Position numbers and translations under genes: made by a program
In this document: in pieces, positions 47,905 to 57,843 of the stretch
Numbering within the stretch: the stretch's first letter is position 1
Layout: every line of letters starts with the position of its first letter
The notes under the pieces: model-generated
What the model saw: only the letters and a program-made list of their open reading frames with translations
The model's database searches: none
Told to the model about the DNA's origin: nothing
Assembly (NCBI GenBank): GCA_050247255.1
Contig: JBFWUM010000003.1
Coordinates: forward strand, 72,725 to 136,724
Source of the DNA: JBFWUM01 sp050247255
GTDB taxonomy: Bacteria > Acidobacteriota > Vicinamibacteria > Vicinamibacterales > UBA2999
Length of the DNA stretch: 64,000 nt
Reading direction: 5' to 3'

Positions 47905-49875
47905 ATGCTCCAGCCGGGATCGATGCGCGTCTTCACGGCGGTGGCCCGCGTCGTGGCGGAAGCCCAGACGCTGGCTGATGCGGTGTCGGGCCTGGCCACG
48001 GCCCTGCGCGACGCGATCCCGTTCGAGCGCCTCCACCTGCTGCGGCTCGATCGCACCGACTCGATCACGCTCTACGTCGTCCGCGCCACGGGCGAGCTGG
48101 AGGTGACCGGGCACCGGATTACCGACACCGCCGGCGAGCCCGACGTCGATCCCGACACGCGTTCCCGGATGATCTGCCCCATCCGCCACGGCACGCGCGT
48201 GCACGGCGCCCTCTGGTTCACCTCGACGCAACCGGGCGCGTTCTCGCAGGAGCACCAGGAGCTGATGGATGCGGTCGCCGACCTGATGGCGCTGGCCGTG
48301 CACCACGAGGTCATCCGCAGCACCGAGGCGCTGCGGCGCGAGCAGATCGACCACCTCGACCGGCTGCTGCTGGCGATGACCGAGTCGCTCGACGTGCGCC
48401 AGGTCTTCAGCCAGGTCTCCGAGATCGTCCGCGGCGGGCTGCCGCACGACATGCTCGGGCTGACGTCATGGGGCGAGGACGGCCGATCGCTGCGCGTGTT
48501 CGCGGTTGCCGGCGCCGAAATCACGGATCCCGGCTTCTGGGCGCCGACGGTCCTGTCCGAAGAAGACCGCGCCCAGCTGCACGGCGATCCGTACGTGGTG
48601 CACGACGTCGGCGCCGAGGTGGCGCCGCACACGCTGCGCGGGCGCATCTTCGAGCAGTTCGGCGTCAAGTCGGCGCTGCGCGTGCCGTTGCCGCTTGGCG
48701 GCGCCGTGTTCGGCTCGCTGTTCTTCATGTCGCGCGAGCTCGACGCCTTCACCGAGGACGACATCGACTTCGCCCGCCGGGTGGCCAATCACCTCGCGCT
48801 CGCGCTGTCGCACGCGCGGCTGGCCGAAGCGGCGCGGCGCGACGCCGAGGCGCGCGAGACGGCGGCGCGGCTCGAGGCGCAGGTGGCGACGCTGACGCGC
48901 GAGCTCGAGGCGCGCACCGGCCAGCGGCGCGTCATCGGCACGTCGCGGCGCTGGAAGGACGTGCTCGCCCAGGCCGCCCGCGTGGCGCAGACGGAAACGA
49001 CCGTCCTGCTCACCGGCGAGTCGGGCACCGGCAAGGAGGTCGTCGCCCGCTTCATCCATCACGGCTCGCGCCGCAGCCATGGCCCGTTCGTCGCCATCAA
49101 CTGCGCCGCGCTGCCCGACCAGCTGCTCGAGTCGGAGCTGTTCGGCCACGAGCGCGGCGCGTTCACCGGCGCGGTCGCGGCCAAGCCAGGCCGGATCGAA
49201 ATGGCCAGCGGCGGCGTGCTCTTCCTCGACGAAGTCGGCGAGATGGCGCCGAGCGTCCAGGCCAAGCTGCTGCGGGTGCTGGAGGAGCGCGAGTTCACCC
49301 GCCTCGGCGGCACGCGCGTGCAGCGCGCCGATATCCGCGTGATTGCCGCGACCAACCGCGACCTGCACAGCGCCATGCAGCGCGGCGAGTTCCGCGAGGA
49401 CCTGTACTACCGCCTGGGGGTGTTCGAGATCACGCTGCCGCCGCTGCGCGAGCGGCTCGACGACCTGCTGGAACTGGCCGACGCCTTCCTGAAAGAGATC
49501 GGCGAGACCATCGGCAAGCCGGCCGCCGGCATCTCGCGCGATGCGCGGGAACAGCTGCTCGCCTACCGCTGGCCGGGGAACGTGCGCGAGCTGCGCAACG
49601 CCATCGAGCGCGCCGTGATCCTGGCCGACGGCGGCCACATTCGCAGCGAGCACCTGCCGGTCACCAACGCGCGCCAGGCGCCGGCAGCGCCGGCCGACGC
49701 CGCGATCGCGGCGCTTCCCGCCGGTGGCGTCAACCTGGAGGCGATCGAGCGATCGCTGGTGCAGAAAGCGCTGATGCAGGCGCGCCACAACAAGACGCGC
49801 GCGGCCAAGCTGTTGGGCCTGACGCGCGCGCAGCTCTACTCCCGCATCGAGAAGTACGGACTGACCGAGTCGTAA
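47905..49875 (+). CDS. GAF-domain sigma-54 enhancer-binding protein
   Basis: 656 residues from ATG 47905. Two GAF-like domains (~1-145 and ~155-300), a short coiled coil (ARLAEAARRDAEARETAARLEAQVATLTRELEART), an AAA+ domain with Walker A GESGTGKE, the exact contact loop GAFTGA and Walker B GGVLFLDEVGEM, and a Fis-type helix-turn-helix (HNKTRAAKLLGLTRAQLYSRI). It resembles NifA/FhlA-type activators that sense small molecules through GAF. A TATACT -10-like box lies at 47885-47890. Its stop is directly next to the stop of the convergent lipoprotein gene. Confidence 0.93.
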   Translation: MLQPGSMRVFTAVARVVAEAQTLADAVSGLATALRDAIPFERLHLLRLDRTDSITLYVVRATGELEVTGHRITDTAGEPDVDPDTRSRMICPIRHGTRVHGALWFTSTQPGAFSQEHQELMDAVADLMALAVHHEVIRSTEALRREQIDHLDRLLLAMTESLDVRQVFSQVSEIVRGGLPHDMLGLTSWGEDGRSLRVFAVAGAEITDPGFWAPTVLSEEDRAQLHGDPYVVHDVGAEVAPHTLRGRIFEQFGVKSALRVPLPLGGAVFGSLFFMSRELDAFTEDDIDFARRVANHLALALSHARLAEAARRDAEARETAARLEAQVATLTRELEARTGQRRVIGTSRRWKDVLAQAARVAQTETTVLLTGESGTGKEVVARFIHHGSRRSHGPFVAINCAALPDQLLESELFGHERGAFTGAVAAKPGRIEMASGGVLFLDEVGEMAPSVQAKLLRVLEEREFTRLGGTRVQRADIRVIAATNRDLHSAMQRGEFREDLYYRLGVFEITLPPLRERLDDLLELADAFLKEIGETIGKPAAGISRDAREQLLAYRWPGNVRELRNAIERAVILADGGHIRSEHLPVTNARQAPAAPADAAIAALPAGGVNLEAIERSLVQKALMQARHNKTRAAKLLGLTRAQLYSRIEKYGLTES

Positions 49876-50520
49876 CTAGCGGACGCGAACCGTCAGCGGC
49901 TCGGTGAGCCGCGTCGTCACCTGCGCGCCGGGGCCGAGGCGCACCTCTTCGCCGCGCGTCGCCAGCACGACACCGGTCCCGCCGGCCCCGCCGATCGCCG
50001 CTCCCTTGGCGGCGCCATCACCACCGCCCAGCAGCGCGCCGACCACCGCGCCCGCGCCGGCGCCGGCGGCAATCTTGGCCGCGTCTTCGCCCTTGGTCGA
50101 TTCGGCCTGGTGCGAGAGCGGCGCCGTGCGGATGTCGTAGCGTTCACCATCAACGCGCAGGGTGTCGAAGCGATACGCGACGCTGGCAAGTCCCTTCACC
50201 CGGCCCGACTGCTCCGCCGCCGTGACCACCCCGTTCAGCTCCGCACCGGCGGGGAGCACCGTGGCGCCATCGACGACGACCGCCTGCCGCAGCCGGGCGC
50301 GCACGGCGTCTTCCGGCCGGCTGGTGTCCGACGCGACCGCCGATTGCAGTTCGAGCCGCAGGGTGGTCCCGGCCGGCAGGGTCACCTCCCGGGCTTCCGG
50401 CGCCGCAGCGGCCGCCGCCTCGGGGTTGCCTCCGTCCGCCGCCGCGGTCTCCAGGCTCGGCCCGCCGCCGCAGGCCGCGGCAACTAGGCTAAGGGCAGCA
50501 GCCCAAATCAGCTGTCTCAT
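49876..50520 (-). CDS. Lipoprotein with Gly-rich zipper segment
   Basis: 214 residues with a lipoprotein signal (LSLVAAAC, cysteine at 17). An Ala-rich linker leads to a small beta domain (VTLPAGTTLRLELQSAVASDTSRPEDAVRARL ... TVLPAGAELNGVVTAAEQSGRVKG), recalling the VirB10/TrbI-type barrel segment, then a Gly/Ala-rich segment (AAKIAAGAGAGAVVGALLGGGDGAAKGAAIGGAGG, ~145-180) that could insert in a membrane. The function is unknown; it is probably an envelope protein. Confidence 0.75.
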   Translation of the reverse strand: MRQLIWAAALSLVAAACGGGPSLETAAADGGNPEAAAAAAPEAREVTLPAGTTLRLELQSAVASDTSRPEDAVRARLRQAVVVDGATVLPAGAELNGVVTAAEQSGRVKGLASVAYRFDTLRVDGERYDIRTAPLSHQAESTKGEDAAKIAAGAGAGAVVGALLGGGDGAAKGAAIGGAGGTGVVLATRGEEVRLGPGAQVTTRLTEPLTVRVR

Positions 50521-50679
50521 CGCATCCTCCGTAGGTAAATCTCACCTCGTCCGTATCCAAAGCCGACAGTGCCGAACGCCTCCGGTGCGATTCGGCCCAC
50601 ATTTCGGCCCGCGGGACTTTCCGGTTGGAGCTCATCTGCGAGAACCTTGCCGGGGTTCTTTCTGTTACCTTGAGTGGTT

Positions 50680-53274
50680 ATGAAAACATTCGTAATTGCC
50701 CTGGCCGCGGTCCTGACGCTGGCGCTGCCGGCCTCCGCCCAGCGCCTCCCCGACCTGGTCGTCCCGGAGCACTACACCCTCTGGTTCGCGCCGGACCTGC
50801 AGGACGCCACGTTCCGCGGCCGCGCCACCATCCAGGTGCAGCTGAAAACGGCGTCGCGCGAGATCGTGCTGAACGCCGCCGAGATCACCTTCGGCCAGGT
50901 CACTGTCGCCGCGGCCGGCCGCACGCAGACTGCCCGGGTCGTCACCGACGAGCGGCGCGAGATGGCGACGATTCTCGTCCCGCAGCCGGTGCCCGCCGGC
51001 GCCGCGACCATCGAGATGGCCTACACCGGCATCCTCAACGACAAGCTCCGCGGCTTCTACCTGAGTCGCGCCAACGGCCGCAACTACGCCGTGTCGCAGA
51101 TGGAAGCCACCGACGCGCGGCGCGCGTTCCCGTCGTTCGACGAGCCGATCTACAAGGCGACCTTCGACATCTCGCTGATGATCGCCGCCGGCGACTCGGC
51201 GATCTCCAACGGCCGTCAGCTCTCCGACACGCCCGGCCCCGAGGCCGGCAAGCACACGGTCACGTTCGCGCGCTCCCCCAGGATGTCGACCTACCTCGTG
51301 GCGATGCTCGTGGGCGATTTCGTCTGCCGCGAGGGGGCGTCGGACGGCACGCCGATTCGCGTCTGCTCGACGCCCGACAAGGTGAACCTTACCGGCTTCG
51401 CCCTCGAAGCGGCCGAACAGCAGCTGCGTTTCTACAACGAGTACTACGGCATCAAGTACCCCCACGACAAACTCGACATCGTCGCCGTGCCCGACTTCGC
51501 CGCCGGCGCCATGGAGAACTTCGGCGCCATTACCTTCCGCGAGCGGCTGCTGCTGGCCGACCCGGAGCGCGCCTCGCTGGGCGTGCGCAAGAACATCGCC
51601 GGCGTCATCTCGCACGAGATTGCGCACCAGTGGTTCGGCAACCTCGTCACCATGAAGTGGTGGGACGACATCTGGCTCAACGAAGGGTTCGCCACGTGGA
51701 TGGCGAACAAGCCGATTGCCGTGTGGCGCCCCGAATGGCGCGTCGAGCTCGATGATGTCGAGGACACGCTCACGGCAAAGGCCACCGACTCGCTGCGCAC
51801 GACGCGGCCGGTGCGCATGGACGTCGAGAGCCCCGACGAGATCAACGAGGTCTTCGACGCCATTGCCTATCAGAAGGGGTCGGCCGTGCTGCGGATGATC
51901 GAGACCTTCGTCGGCCCGGACCTGTTCCGGCAGGCGGTGGCCTCGTACCTCAAGAAGTACTCGTACTCGAACGCGGCGGCCGAGGACTTCTGGAACGAGG
52001 TCGCGGCGGTCACGAAGCGGCCGGTCGACCGGATCATGCGGACCTTCATCGATCAGCCCGGCATCCCGGTCCTTGACACGACGGCGAGCTGCGCCGCGTC
52101 GCAGACGCGCGTGGCCATCGAGCAGGAGCGGTTCTTCGGGACGCCGGGCGGCACGCCGCCGCAGCCGCAGGTCTGGACGCTGCCGGTGTGCGTGGCGGGC
52201 AGCAACGGGGCGCCCCGCTGCGAAGTCGTGAGCATGCAGACGGAAACCGTTGCGCTGCCCGGCTGCTCGCCGACGGTGTTCGCCAACGCCAACAGCCACG
52301 GCTACTACTTCTCGGAGTACGCGCCGGCCGACGTGCGCGCGCTGGCTGCTGCCGCCGCGTCGCTCTCGCCGTCGGAGCGGCTCGGGCTGCTCGGCGACGA
52401 GTGGTGGATGGCGCGTTCGGGCCGCCACGACATCGGCGTCTTCCTCGACGTCGCCGCCGCCCTCGCCGGCGACGAGACGTCGCACATCACCGGCCAGCTG
52501 CAGGAGCGGCTCGGCTACGTCGGCGAGTACCTCGTGCCGCAGGCCGGCAGCGCTCGCTTCGAGCAGTGGGTCCGCGACCGCTTCACCCCCGCCCTCAACG
52601 CGCTCGGCCTGCCGGGCACGGCCGGGGACAGCGACGACCGGCAGGCACGCCGCGCGGCCCTGCTTGGCCTGGTCGGCGTCACCGGCAATTCGCCGGAGGT
52701 CCAGCGGCGCGCCCGGGAGCTCGCCACCGCCTACATGGAGAATCCTGCCGCGGTCCCGGGGACCCTGGCGCCGACGGTCCTCCAGGTGGCGGCGCTCGGC
52801 GGCGACGCCGCCCTCTACGAGCGCTACCTGGCGCAGCTCGCGCGGCCCGGCATCGAGCCGGAGGAGTACTACCGCTATTTCAACGCGCTCACGTGGTTCC
52901 GCGATCCGGCGCTGGTGACGCGGACGCTCGAGTTCGCGATGACCGAGCGCGTGCGGTCGCAGGATGTCGGCGCGCTCATCGCCGCCGTCATGGCGCGGCC
53001 CTGGGCGCGCGACGCGGCGTGGCGGTTCACCCAGGCGCAGTGGGGAGCGCTCACCGAGCGGCTCGGCACGTTCCAGGGCATTCCGACGATCGCCGGCGGG
53101 CTGTCGAACTTCTGCTCGGCGGAGAACGCCGCGGAGATCCGCCAGTTCTTCGCGCGCAACCCGATGCCCTCCGAGCGCACGCTGAACCAGTCGCTCGAGC
53201 GCATCGAGGCGTGCGCGGCCGTGCAGGCGCGCCAGGCGCCGGCGCTGGCCACGTGGCTGGCCGGGGCGCGTTGA
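50680..53274 (+). CDS. Secreted M1-family aminopeptidase
   Basis: 864 residues from ATG 50680 with a signal peptide (KTFVIALAAVLTLALPASAQ). M1 zinc aminopeptidase with the exopeptidase motif GAMEN (near residue 277), the zinc site HEIAH (near 312) and the third ligand Glu in WLNEGFATWM. An ERAP1-type helical C-terminal domain follows, holding many Cys-poor alpha repeats. It probably trims peptides outside the cytoplasm, complementing the M28 peptidase at 9.6 kb. A start three codons earlier (GTG 50674) is possible. Confidence 0.94.
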   Translation: MKTFVIALAAVLTLALPASAQRLPDLVVPEHYTLWFAPDLQDATFRGRATIQVQLKTASREIVLNAAEITFGQVTVAAAGRTQTARVVTDERREMATILVPQPVPAGAATIEMAYTGILNDKLRGFYLSRANGRNYAVSQMEATDARRAFPSFDEPIYKATFDISLMIAAGDSAISNGRQLSDTPGPEAGKHTVTFARSPRMSTYLVAMLVGDFVCREGASDGTPIRVCSTPDKVNLTGFALEAAEQQLRFYNEYYGIKYPHDKLDIVAVPDFAAGAMENFGAITFRERLLLADPERASLGVRKNIAGVISHEIAHQWFGNLVTMKWWDDIWLNEGFATWMANKPIAVWRPEWRVELDDVEDTLTAKATDSLRTTRPVRMDVESPDEINEVFDAIAYQKGSAVLRMIETFVGPDLFRQAVASYLKKYSYSNAAAEDFWNEVAAVTKRPVDRIMRTFIDQPGIPVLDTTASCAASQTRVAIEQERFFGTPGGTPPQPQVWTLPVCVAGSNGAPRCEVVSMQTETVALPGCSPTVFANANSHGYYFSEYAPADVRALAAAAASLSPSERLGLLGDEWWMARSGRHDIGVFLDVAAALAGDETSHITGQLQERLGYVGEYLVPQAGSARFEQWVRDRFTPALNALGLPGTAGDSDDRQARRAALLGLVGVTGNSPEVQRRARELATAYMENPAAVPGTLAPTVLQVAALGGDAALYERYLAQLARPGIEPEEYYRYFNALTWFRDPALVTRTLEFAMTERVRSQDVGALIAAVMARPWARDAAWRFTQAQWGALTERLGTFQGIPTIAGGLSNFCSAENAAEIRQFFARNPMPSERTLNQSLERIEACAAVQARQAPALATWLAGAR

Positions 53275-53312
53275 CGCCACGCGATTGACGCGGGGTACAC
53301 TGCAGGCATTCC

Positions 53313-54458
53313 TTGCCTGCCGTGATCCCGGCCGCCGCGACAGAGCGGCGCATCGTCTTTCTCGATTTCGCGCGCGCGATCGCCACCCTGCTGATGCTGC
53401 AGGGACACACGGTTGATGCGCTGCTCGACACCGCGCTGCGCGCCGGCCCGGTCTTCCACGGCTGGACGCTGGCGCGCGGGCTGACATCGGCGACGTTCCT
53501 CTTCGTCGGCGGCTTCGCCTTCAGCGTCGTCACCGCGCGCGGGTGGAAGGAGGCGGCCGGGGCCGCCGGCACGCGCCGCCGCCTGCGCCGCTTCCTCTTC
53601 TTCCTCGCGCTCGGCTACGCACTGCACTGGCCTGCAGGGAGCCTCGAGGGGGCGATGGCACTTCCGGCCGCGCGCTGGAGCAGCTTCCTCGCCGTCGACG
53701 TGCTGCAGTGCATTGCGGTGACGCTGACGCTGCTGCAGCTCCTCGCGATCGTCGCCGGCTCACCCCGCCGCTTCCTGTGGGGCGCGGCCGGCCTGTGTGC
53801 CGCACTCGTTGCCCTCACGCCGCTGGTCTGGCCGGCAGCGCCGGCGTGGCCGCTGCCGGCGGCGCTGATCGCGTACCTGACGCCGGCCAACGGATCGCTC
53901 TTCCCGCTGCTGCCCTCCGCGGCCTACGGCGCGCTCGGCGCCGCGCTCGGCATGATGTACGCCTCGTCGCACCAGCCGGGCGCCTCGCTGCGCGCGCTGC
54001 GGATGATCGGCGCAATCGGCGTGCTGATGGTTGCCGCCGGGACCGCCGGGCGACTGGCGGGCGCGGAGCCGGTGGGCGGCATCGAGATGGGGGCCGCGCG
54101 CCCGACCCAGTTCCTGCTCCAGGCCGGCGCGGTGTGCCTGGTGGTAGCGCTCATCGCCTGGGCCAGCCGCGCCGTGGCGCATCGCTCGCCGCCGGTCATC
54201 GCCATCGCCCAGGAATCGCTGACGGTCTATTTCGTCCACGTCTGCCTGGTGTACGGATCGCCCTGGAACCCGGGGCTGCGGCAGGTCTTCGGCCCGACGC
54301 TGTCGCTGCCGGAAGTCGCGCTGTGCGTCGTGGCCATGTGGTCGCTGATGGGATTGCTCAGCGTCGGCTGGAACCACTACAAGCACCATCAGCCGGCCCG
54401 GGCCCGGTACGTGCGCCTCGCGGTCGTCTGTGCGCTGACGCTATTAGTGGTCGTCTAG
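53313..54458 (+). CDS. Acyltransferase-like membrane protein (heparan-alpha-glucosaminide N-acetyltransferase / DUF1624-like)
   Basis: 381 residues, TTG 53313 or GTG 53322 start. The opening ERRIVFLDFARAIATLLMLQGHTVDALL resembles the first helix with the membrane-side His of the DUF1624/NAGAT acyltransferase group. About ten helices follow. Late HVCLVYGSPW recalls the second conserved His region. It may acylate sugars or peptidoglycan across the membrane. It lies 38 bases after the M1 peptidase and before the antiporter pair. Confidence 0.75.
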   Translation: MPAVIPAAATERRIVFLDFARAIATLLMLQGHTVDALLDTALRAGPVFHGWTLARGLTSATFLFVGGFAFSVVTARGWKEAAGAAGTRRRLRRFLFFLALGYALHWPAGSLEGAMALPAARWSSFLAVDVLQCIAVTLTLLQLLAIVAGSPRRFLWGAAGLCAALVALTPLVWPAAPAWPLPAALIAYLTPANGSLFPLLPSAAYGALGAALGMMYASSHQPGASLRALRMIGAIGVLMVAAGTAGRLAGAEPVGGIEMGAARPTQFLLQAGAVCLVVALIAWASRAVAHRSPPVIAIAQESLTVYFVHVCLVYGSPWNPGLRQVFGPTLSLPEVALCVVAMWSLMGLLSVGWNHYKHHQPARARYVRLAVVCALTLLVVV

Positions 54459-54483
54459 ACCGCAGATCGATAAGCTGGGGTGC

Positions 54484-55926
54484 ATGCAGCCCCCCGTCGA
54501 TCCCGCGCCGTTCCCGTTTCCCCTGGACGCCTATCCTGACGCCGCCGCCGATAGCCTGCTGGCAGTCCTGCAGTCGCGCATCGACGCCGATCCGTTCAAC
54601 CTGATCGCAACCGGCATCTTCCTGCTCGCGGTCGTGCACACGTTCTTTGCGGCGCGGTTCACGGAGCTGTCGCATCGCCTCCAACACACTCACGACCTGG
54701 CCAGTGACGCGGCGGGACGCCCGCGCCGGCCGCGCGTCGCGGCTGAGCTGCTGCACTTTCTCGGCGAAGTCGAGGTCATCTTCGGGCTGTGGGTCGTTCC
54801 CCTGGTCCTGGCCATCGTCGTCAACCACGACTGGGCAACCGCCACCCACTACCTGAACGACACCGTCGTCTACACCGAGCCGATGTTCGTCGTCGTCATC
54901 ATGGTGCTGGCCTCGACGCGGCCGATCGTGGAGCTGGCCGAGGGCGCGCTGCGGCGGGTGGCCGGCCTGGGCCGCGGCACGCCGGCGGCATGGTGGGTGA
55001 CGATACTGACCGTCGCTCCATTGCTCGGTTCGTTCGTCACCGAGGCGGCGGCCATGACGATCGCCGCGCTGGTGCTCGCGCGCCAGTTCTACGACCTCCA
55101 GCCAAGCCTGCGGCTTCGCTATGCCACGCTTGGCCTGCTGTTCGTGAATATTTCCATCGGCGGGACGCTCACCCACTTCGCGGCCCCTCCGGTGCTGATG
55201 GTCGCCCGCCCGTGGGACTGGGGCATCGCGTTCATGTTCACCAATCTCGGCTGGCGGGCGGCGGTCGCCATCGGGATTTCGACGCTCCTCTACTACCTGG
55301 CTTTTCGCACCGAGCTGCGCAGCCTGGCCCAGCGTCCGGCCGTCCCCGACATCGCTGAACCGCCGCCGGAGGACGCCGCCCGCTACGGCCTGCTCCCTCT
55401 GCCCTGGTGGCTGACCGCGGTCTACGTGGCCTTCGTCGTCTGGACGGTTGTCAACGCGCACTACCCGGCGCTCTACCTGGGCGGGTTCCTGTTCTTTCTC
55501 GGCTTTGCCAAGGCGACGTCCGCGTACACCAGCGTCACCGATTTCAAGACCCCGCTGCTCGTCGGCTTCTTCCTCGGCGGCCTGGTAATCCACGGCGGCC
55601 TGCAGGGCTGGTGGATCGCGCCGGTGCTGTCGAGCCTGCCGGAGACGCCGCTCTTTGCCAGCGCCACCATCCTCACCGCCTTCAACGACAACGCGCTGAT
55701 TACGTTCCTGGCAACGCTGGTGCCGGACCTTGGCGACAACCTGAAACTTGCCGTCGTGCAGGGCGCCGTGACCGGGGGCGGACTCACGGTGATCGCCAAT
55801 GCCCCGAACCCTGCGGGCCAGGCACTGCTCGGCAGGTTCTTCGGCGGTGCGGTCCATCCACTCTACCTGCTCGCCGCGGCGCTGATCCCAACGCTCGTCG
55901 CGGCGGCGATCTTCCGCCTGACGTGA
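54484..55926 (+). CDS. Putative Na+/H+ antiporter (PF07399-type)
   Basis: 480 residues, about 11-12 hydrophobic helices. Features of the putative antiporter family are visible: HFLGEVEVIFGLWVVPL, TEPMFVVVIMVLASTRPIVELAE, LLGSFVTEAAAMTIAALVLAR, NISIGGTLTHFAAPPVLMVARPWDWG, ILTAFNDNALITFLATLVPDL and a GGGLTVIANAPNPAG loop. Ions are not proven by sequence. Its TGA stop overlaps the GTG start of the following exchanger (GTGA), so the two are made together. Confidence 0.85.
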   Translation: MQPPVDPAPFPFPLDAYPDAAADSLLAVLQSRIDADPFNLIATGIFLLAVVHTFFAARFTELSHRLQHTHDLASDAAGRPRRPRVAAELLHFLGEVEVIFGLWVVPLVLAIVVNHDWATATHYLNDTVVYTEPMFVVVIMVLASTRPIVELAEGALRRVAGLGRGTPAAWWVTILTVAPLLGSFVTEAAAMTIAALVLARQFYDLQPSLRLRYATLGLLFVNISIGGTLTHFAAPPVLMVARPWDWGIAFMFTNLGWRAAVAIGISTLLYYLAFRTELRSLAQRPAVPDIAEPPPEDAARYGLLPLPWWLTAVYVAFVVWTVVNAHYPALYLGGFLFFLGFAKATSAYTSVTDFKTPLLVGFFLGGLVIHGGLQGWWIAPVLSSLPETPLFASATILTAFNDNALITFLATLVPDLGDNLKLAVVQGAVTGGGLTVIANAPNPAGQALLGRFFGGAVHPLYLLAAALIPTLVAAAIFRLT

Positions 55927-56915
55927 CACTGCTCGCGGCGTTCATCGCCTGTGCGGCGGTCATCCTGTGGACCGGTGCCCGGCTGTCGCGTTACGGCGAC
56001 GTCATCGCCGTGCGCACCGGCCTGGGTGGGGCGTGGATCGGGCTGGTCCTGCTCGCCACGGTCACGTCGCTGCCGGAGCTGGTCACCGGGATGAGCGCCG
56101 TGATGCTGTTCGATCTCCCCGATATCGCCGCCGGCGATGCCATCGGCAGCTGCATGTTCAACCTGCTGATTCTCGCGCTGCTCGACGTCCAGGATCCAAA
56201 GCCTTTGACGGCGCGCATCCACCAGGGTCACGTCCTCGCGGCAGGTTTCGGGGTGGCACAGCTCGGCCTGCTCGGGCTGGCGCTCGCCGCGGGGGAACGC
56301 GCTCCCCACGTCGGCTGGATCGGCCTCCAGAGTCTCGTCAGCCTGGCAGTCTATGCCCTCGCCGCGCGGACGATCTTCATCTACGAACGCGGCCGCCGCG
56401 CTGAAGTCGCGGAGGAGCGCGCCGTCGCGCACGCCAGCCTGATCACGCTGCGCGCCGCCGTCTGGCGCTATGCGGCCAACGCCGTCGGCCTGGCGGCCGC
56501 CGCCATCCTGCTGCCTGAACTTGCCGCTCGCCTGTCGGACGCCAGCGGTCTCGGACGAACGTTCGTCGGGACGCTCCTCGTCGCGGCCACGACGTCGCTG
56601 CCAGAGGTCGTCGTCTCGATCGCCTCGATGCGCATCGGCGCCCTCGACATGGCCGCCGCGAATCTCTTCGGCAGCAACCTGTTCAACGTGGCGGTCGTCG
56701 GCCTTGACGACCTGGCGTTCCGGCGAGGGCCGCTGCTCGAGCATGTCTCGGGGGAGCACCAGCTCTCGGTGATGGCGGCCCTGATCATGACCGGCATCGC
56801 GATCGTCGGCCTCACCTTCCGCGCCTCCCGCAAGCGCTACCGTCTGTCCTGGGACACCTTCGCCATCGTCGGGGTTTATGTGGTGACCATCGCGCTGATG
56901 GCGCGTTCGACGTGA
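55923..56915 (+). CDS. Sodium/calcium-exchanger family protein (CaCA)
   Basis: 330 residues from GTG 55923. Ten helices in two inverted halves, each with an alpha-repeat: ATVTSLPELVTGMSAVMLFDLPDIAAGDAIGSCMFNLLILAL and AATTSLPEVVVSIASMRIGALDMAAANLFGSNLFNVAVVG. The acidic residues in SLPEL/SLPEV and the GS-x-x-FN motifs are the cation site of CaCA exchangers. Translationally coupled to the antiporter upstream; together they suggest sodium-linked calcium or proton homeostasis. Convergent with the BACON lipoprotein (9-base gap). Confidence 0.92.
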   Translation: MTLLAAFIACAAVILWTGARLSRYGDVIAVRTGLGGAWIGLVLLATVTSLPELVTGMSAVMLFDLPDIAAGDAIGSCMFNLLILALLDVQDPKPLTARIHQGHVLAAGFGVAQLGLLGLALAAGERAPHVGWIGLQSLVSLAVYALAARTIFIYERGRRAEVAEERAVAHASLITLRAAVWRYAANAVGLAAAAILLPELAARLSDASGLGRTFVGTLLVAATTSLPEVVVSIASMRIGALDMAAANLFGSNLFNVAVVGLDDLAFRRGPLLEHVSGEHQLSVMAALIMTGIAIVGLTFRASRKRYRLSWDTFAIVGVYVVTIALMARST

Positions 56916-56924
56916 GGGCGATCT

Positions 56925-57806
56925 CTACCGCTTGTTCCTGCCGTCTTTGCCCTTCTTGTCATCGTCGTCATCGTCCTGGTCGACCGGCTCGACGATGCCA
57001 GGCAGCGGAATGGGCAGCGGGATCGGCAACAACGAGGGTGGCGGCGTCGGCGCAGGCGTCGGCCCGGGCACGGGGGCAGGCGACGGCGCCGGAGGGGCAG
57101 GCGGTGTAATCGTCGGAGGCGGCGTGGGAGGCGGGGTGGGAGCCGGAGCCGGCGGGCGTTCGCCAGTGGCCTGGCGCAGGCGGATCGTATTGCCGGCCAC
57201 GTCGAGAGACGCCGACCGCGCGGCGCCCGAGTTGCGATCGACGACAAATTCCGCGGAGCCCGGGCCGGTGCCCGTCATCGAGGCGACCTGGACCCACTCC
57301 TCCCCGCTCGATGCCGACCAGCCGCACGCCTCGGCCGTTTCCACCGAAATCGAGAAGCGGCCGCCATCGCGATCGACGGACACTTCCTGACTCCCGATCC
57401 GGAACTGGCAAGGTCTTTCCCTCTGTGTGAACGAGATCACCACATCGTTCACGCGGACCGTGCCATTCCGGCTGTCGGGCCTGGGGTTGTCGTCGACGCG
57501 GACCGTCAGGGTCGCGTTGCCGCGGCCGGCGGACGGGACAACGGAGATCCAGGGCGCCGCTGCCTCTGCGGACCACTCACACTCACGGGCGGCCGTGACG
57601 GTGATCTGCGCCGACGTCGAAGACTCGCCGACCGTGGCCGGCATGCCCGCCGTCTGCACGGTGCATCGCGACGCAGTTGGCGAGGCAGCGACCTCGCTCA
57701 GTGTCGTCGTGGCGCCGCCACAGGCGGAGAGCAGGCATGCGGCGAGGGGAAGGACCGAGCTGAACCGGACGTACCGAGCGAATCGAAGGAGTGAACCGGA
57801 GGGCAC
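56925..57806 (-). CDS. BACON-domain lipoprotein with Pro-rich tail
   Basis: 293 residues, GTG start. Lipobox LLSAC (Cys near 29). Two BACON-like beta domains follow (CEWSAEAAAPWISVVPSAGRGNATLTVRVDDNP and CGWSASSGEEWVQVASMTGTGPGSAEFVVDRN). The C-terminal ~80 residues are Pro-rich repeats then a DDDDDDKKGK acidic/basic tail. BACON domains bind carbohydrates or mucin-like ligands and often serve as spacers. It lies upstream in the order of transcription from nothing else on its strand within the gap, next to the sugar operon. Confidence 0.88.
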   Translation of the reverse strand: MPSGSLLRFARYVRFSSVLPLAACLLSACGGATTTLSEVAASPTASRCTVQTAGMPATVGESSTSAQITVTAARECEWSAEAAAPWISVVPSAGRGNATLTVRVDDNPRPDSRNGTVRVNDVVISFTQRERPCQFRIGSQEVSVDRDGGRFSISVETAEACGWSASSGEEWVQVASMTGTGPGSAEFVVDRNSGAARSASLDVAGNTIRLRQATGERPPAPAPTPPPTPPPTITPPAPPAPSPAPVPGPTPAPTPPPSLLPIPLPIPLPGIVEPVDQDDDDDDKKGKDGRNKR

Positions 57807-57843
57807 GCGAAGGCGAATGCATTCGTGTGGCCACCGGCCGGCG

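Noticed and set aside
50665..53487. Open frame of about 940 codons antisense to the M1 aminopeptidase
   Set aside because: The sense strand has intact GAMEN and HEIAH motifs and a signal peptide; the antisense frame is a composition effect.
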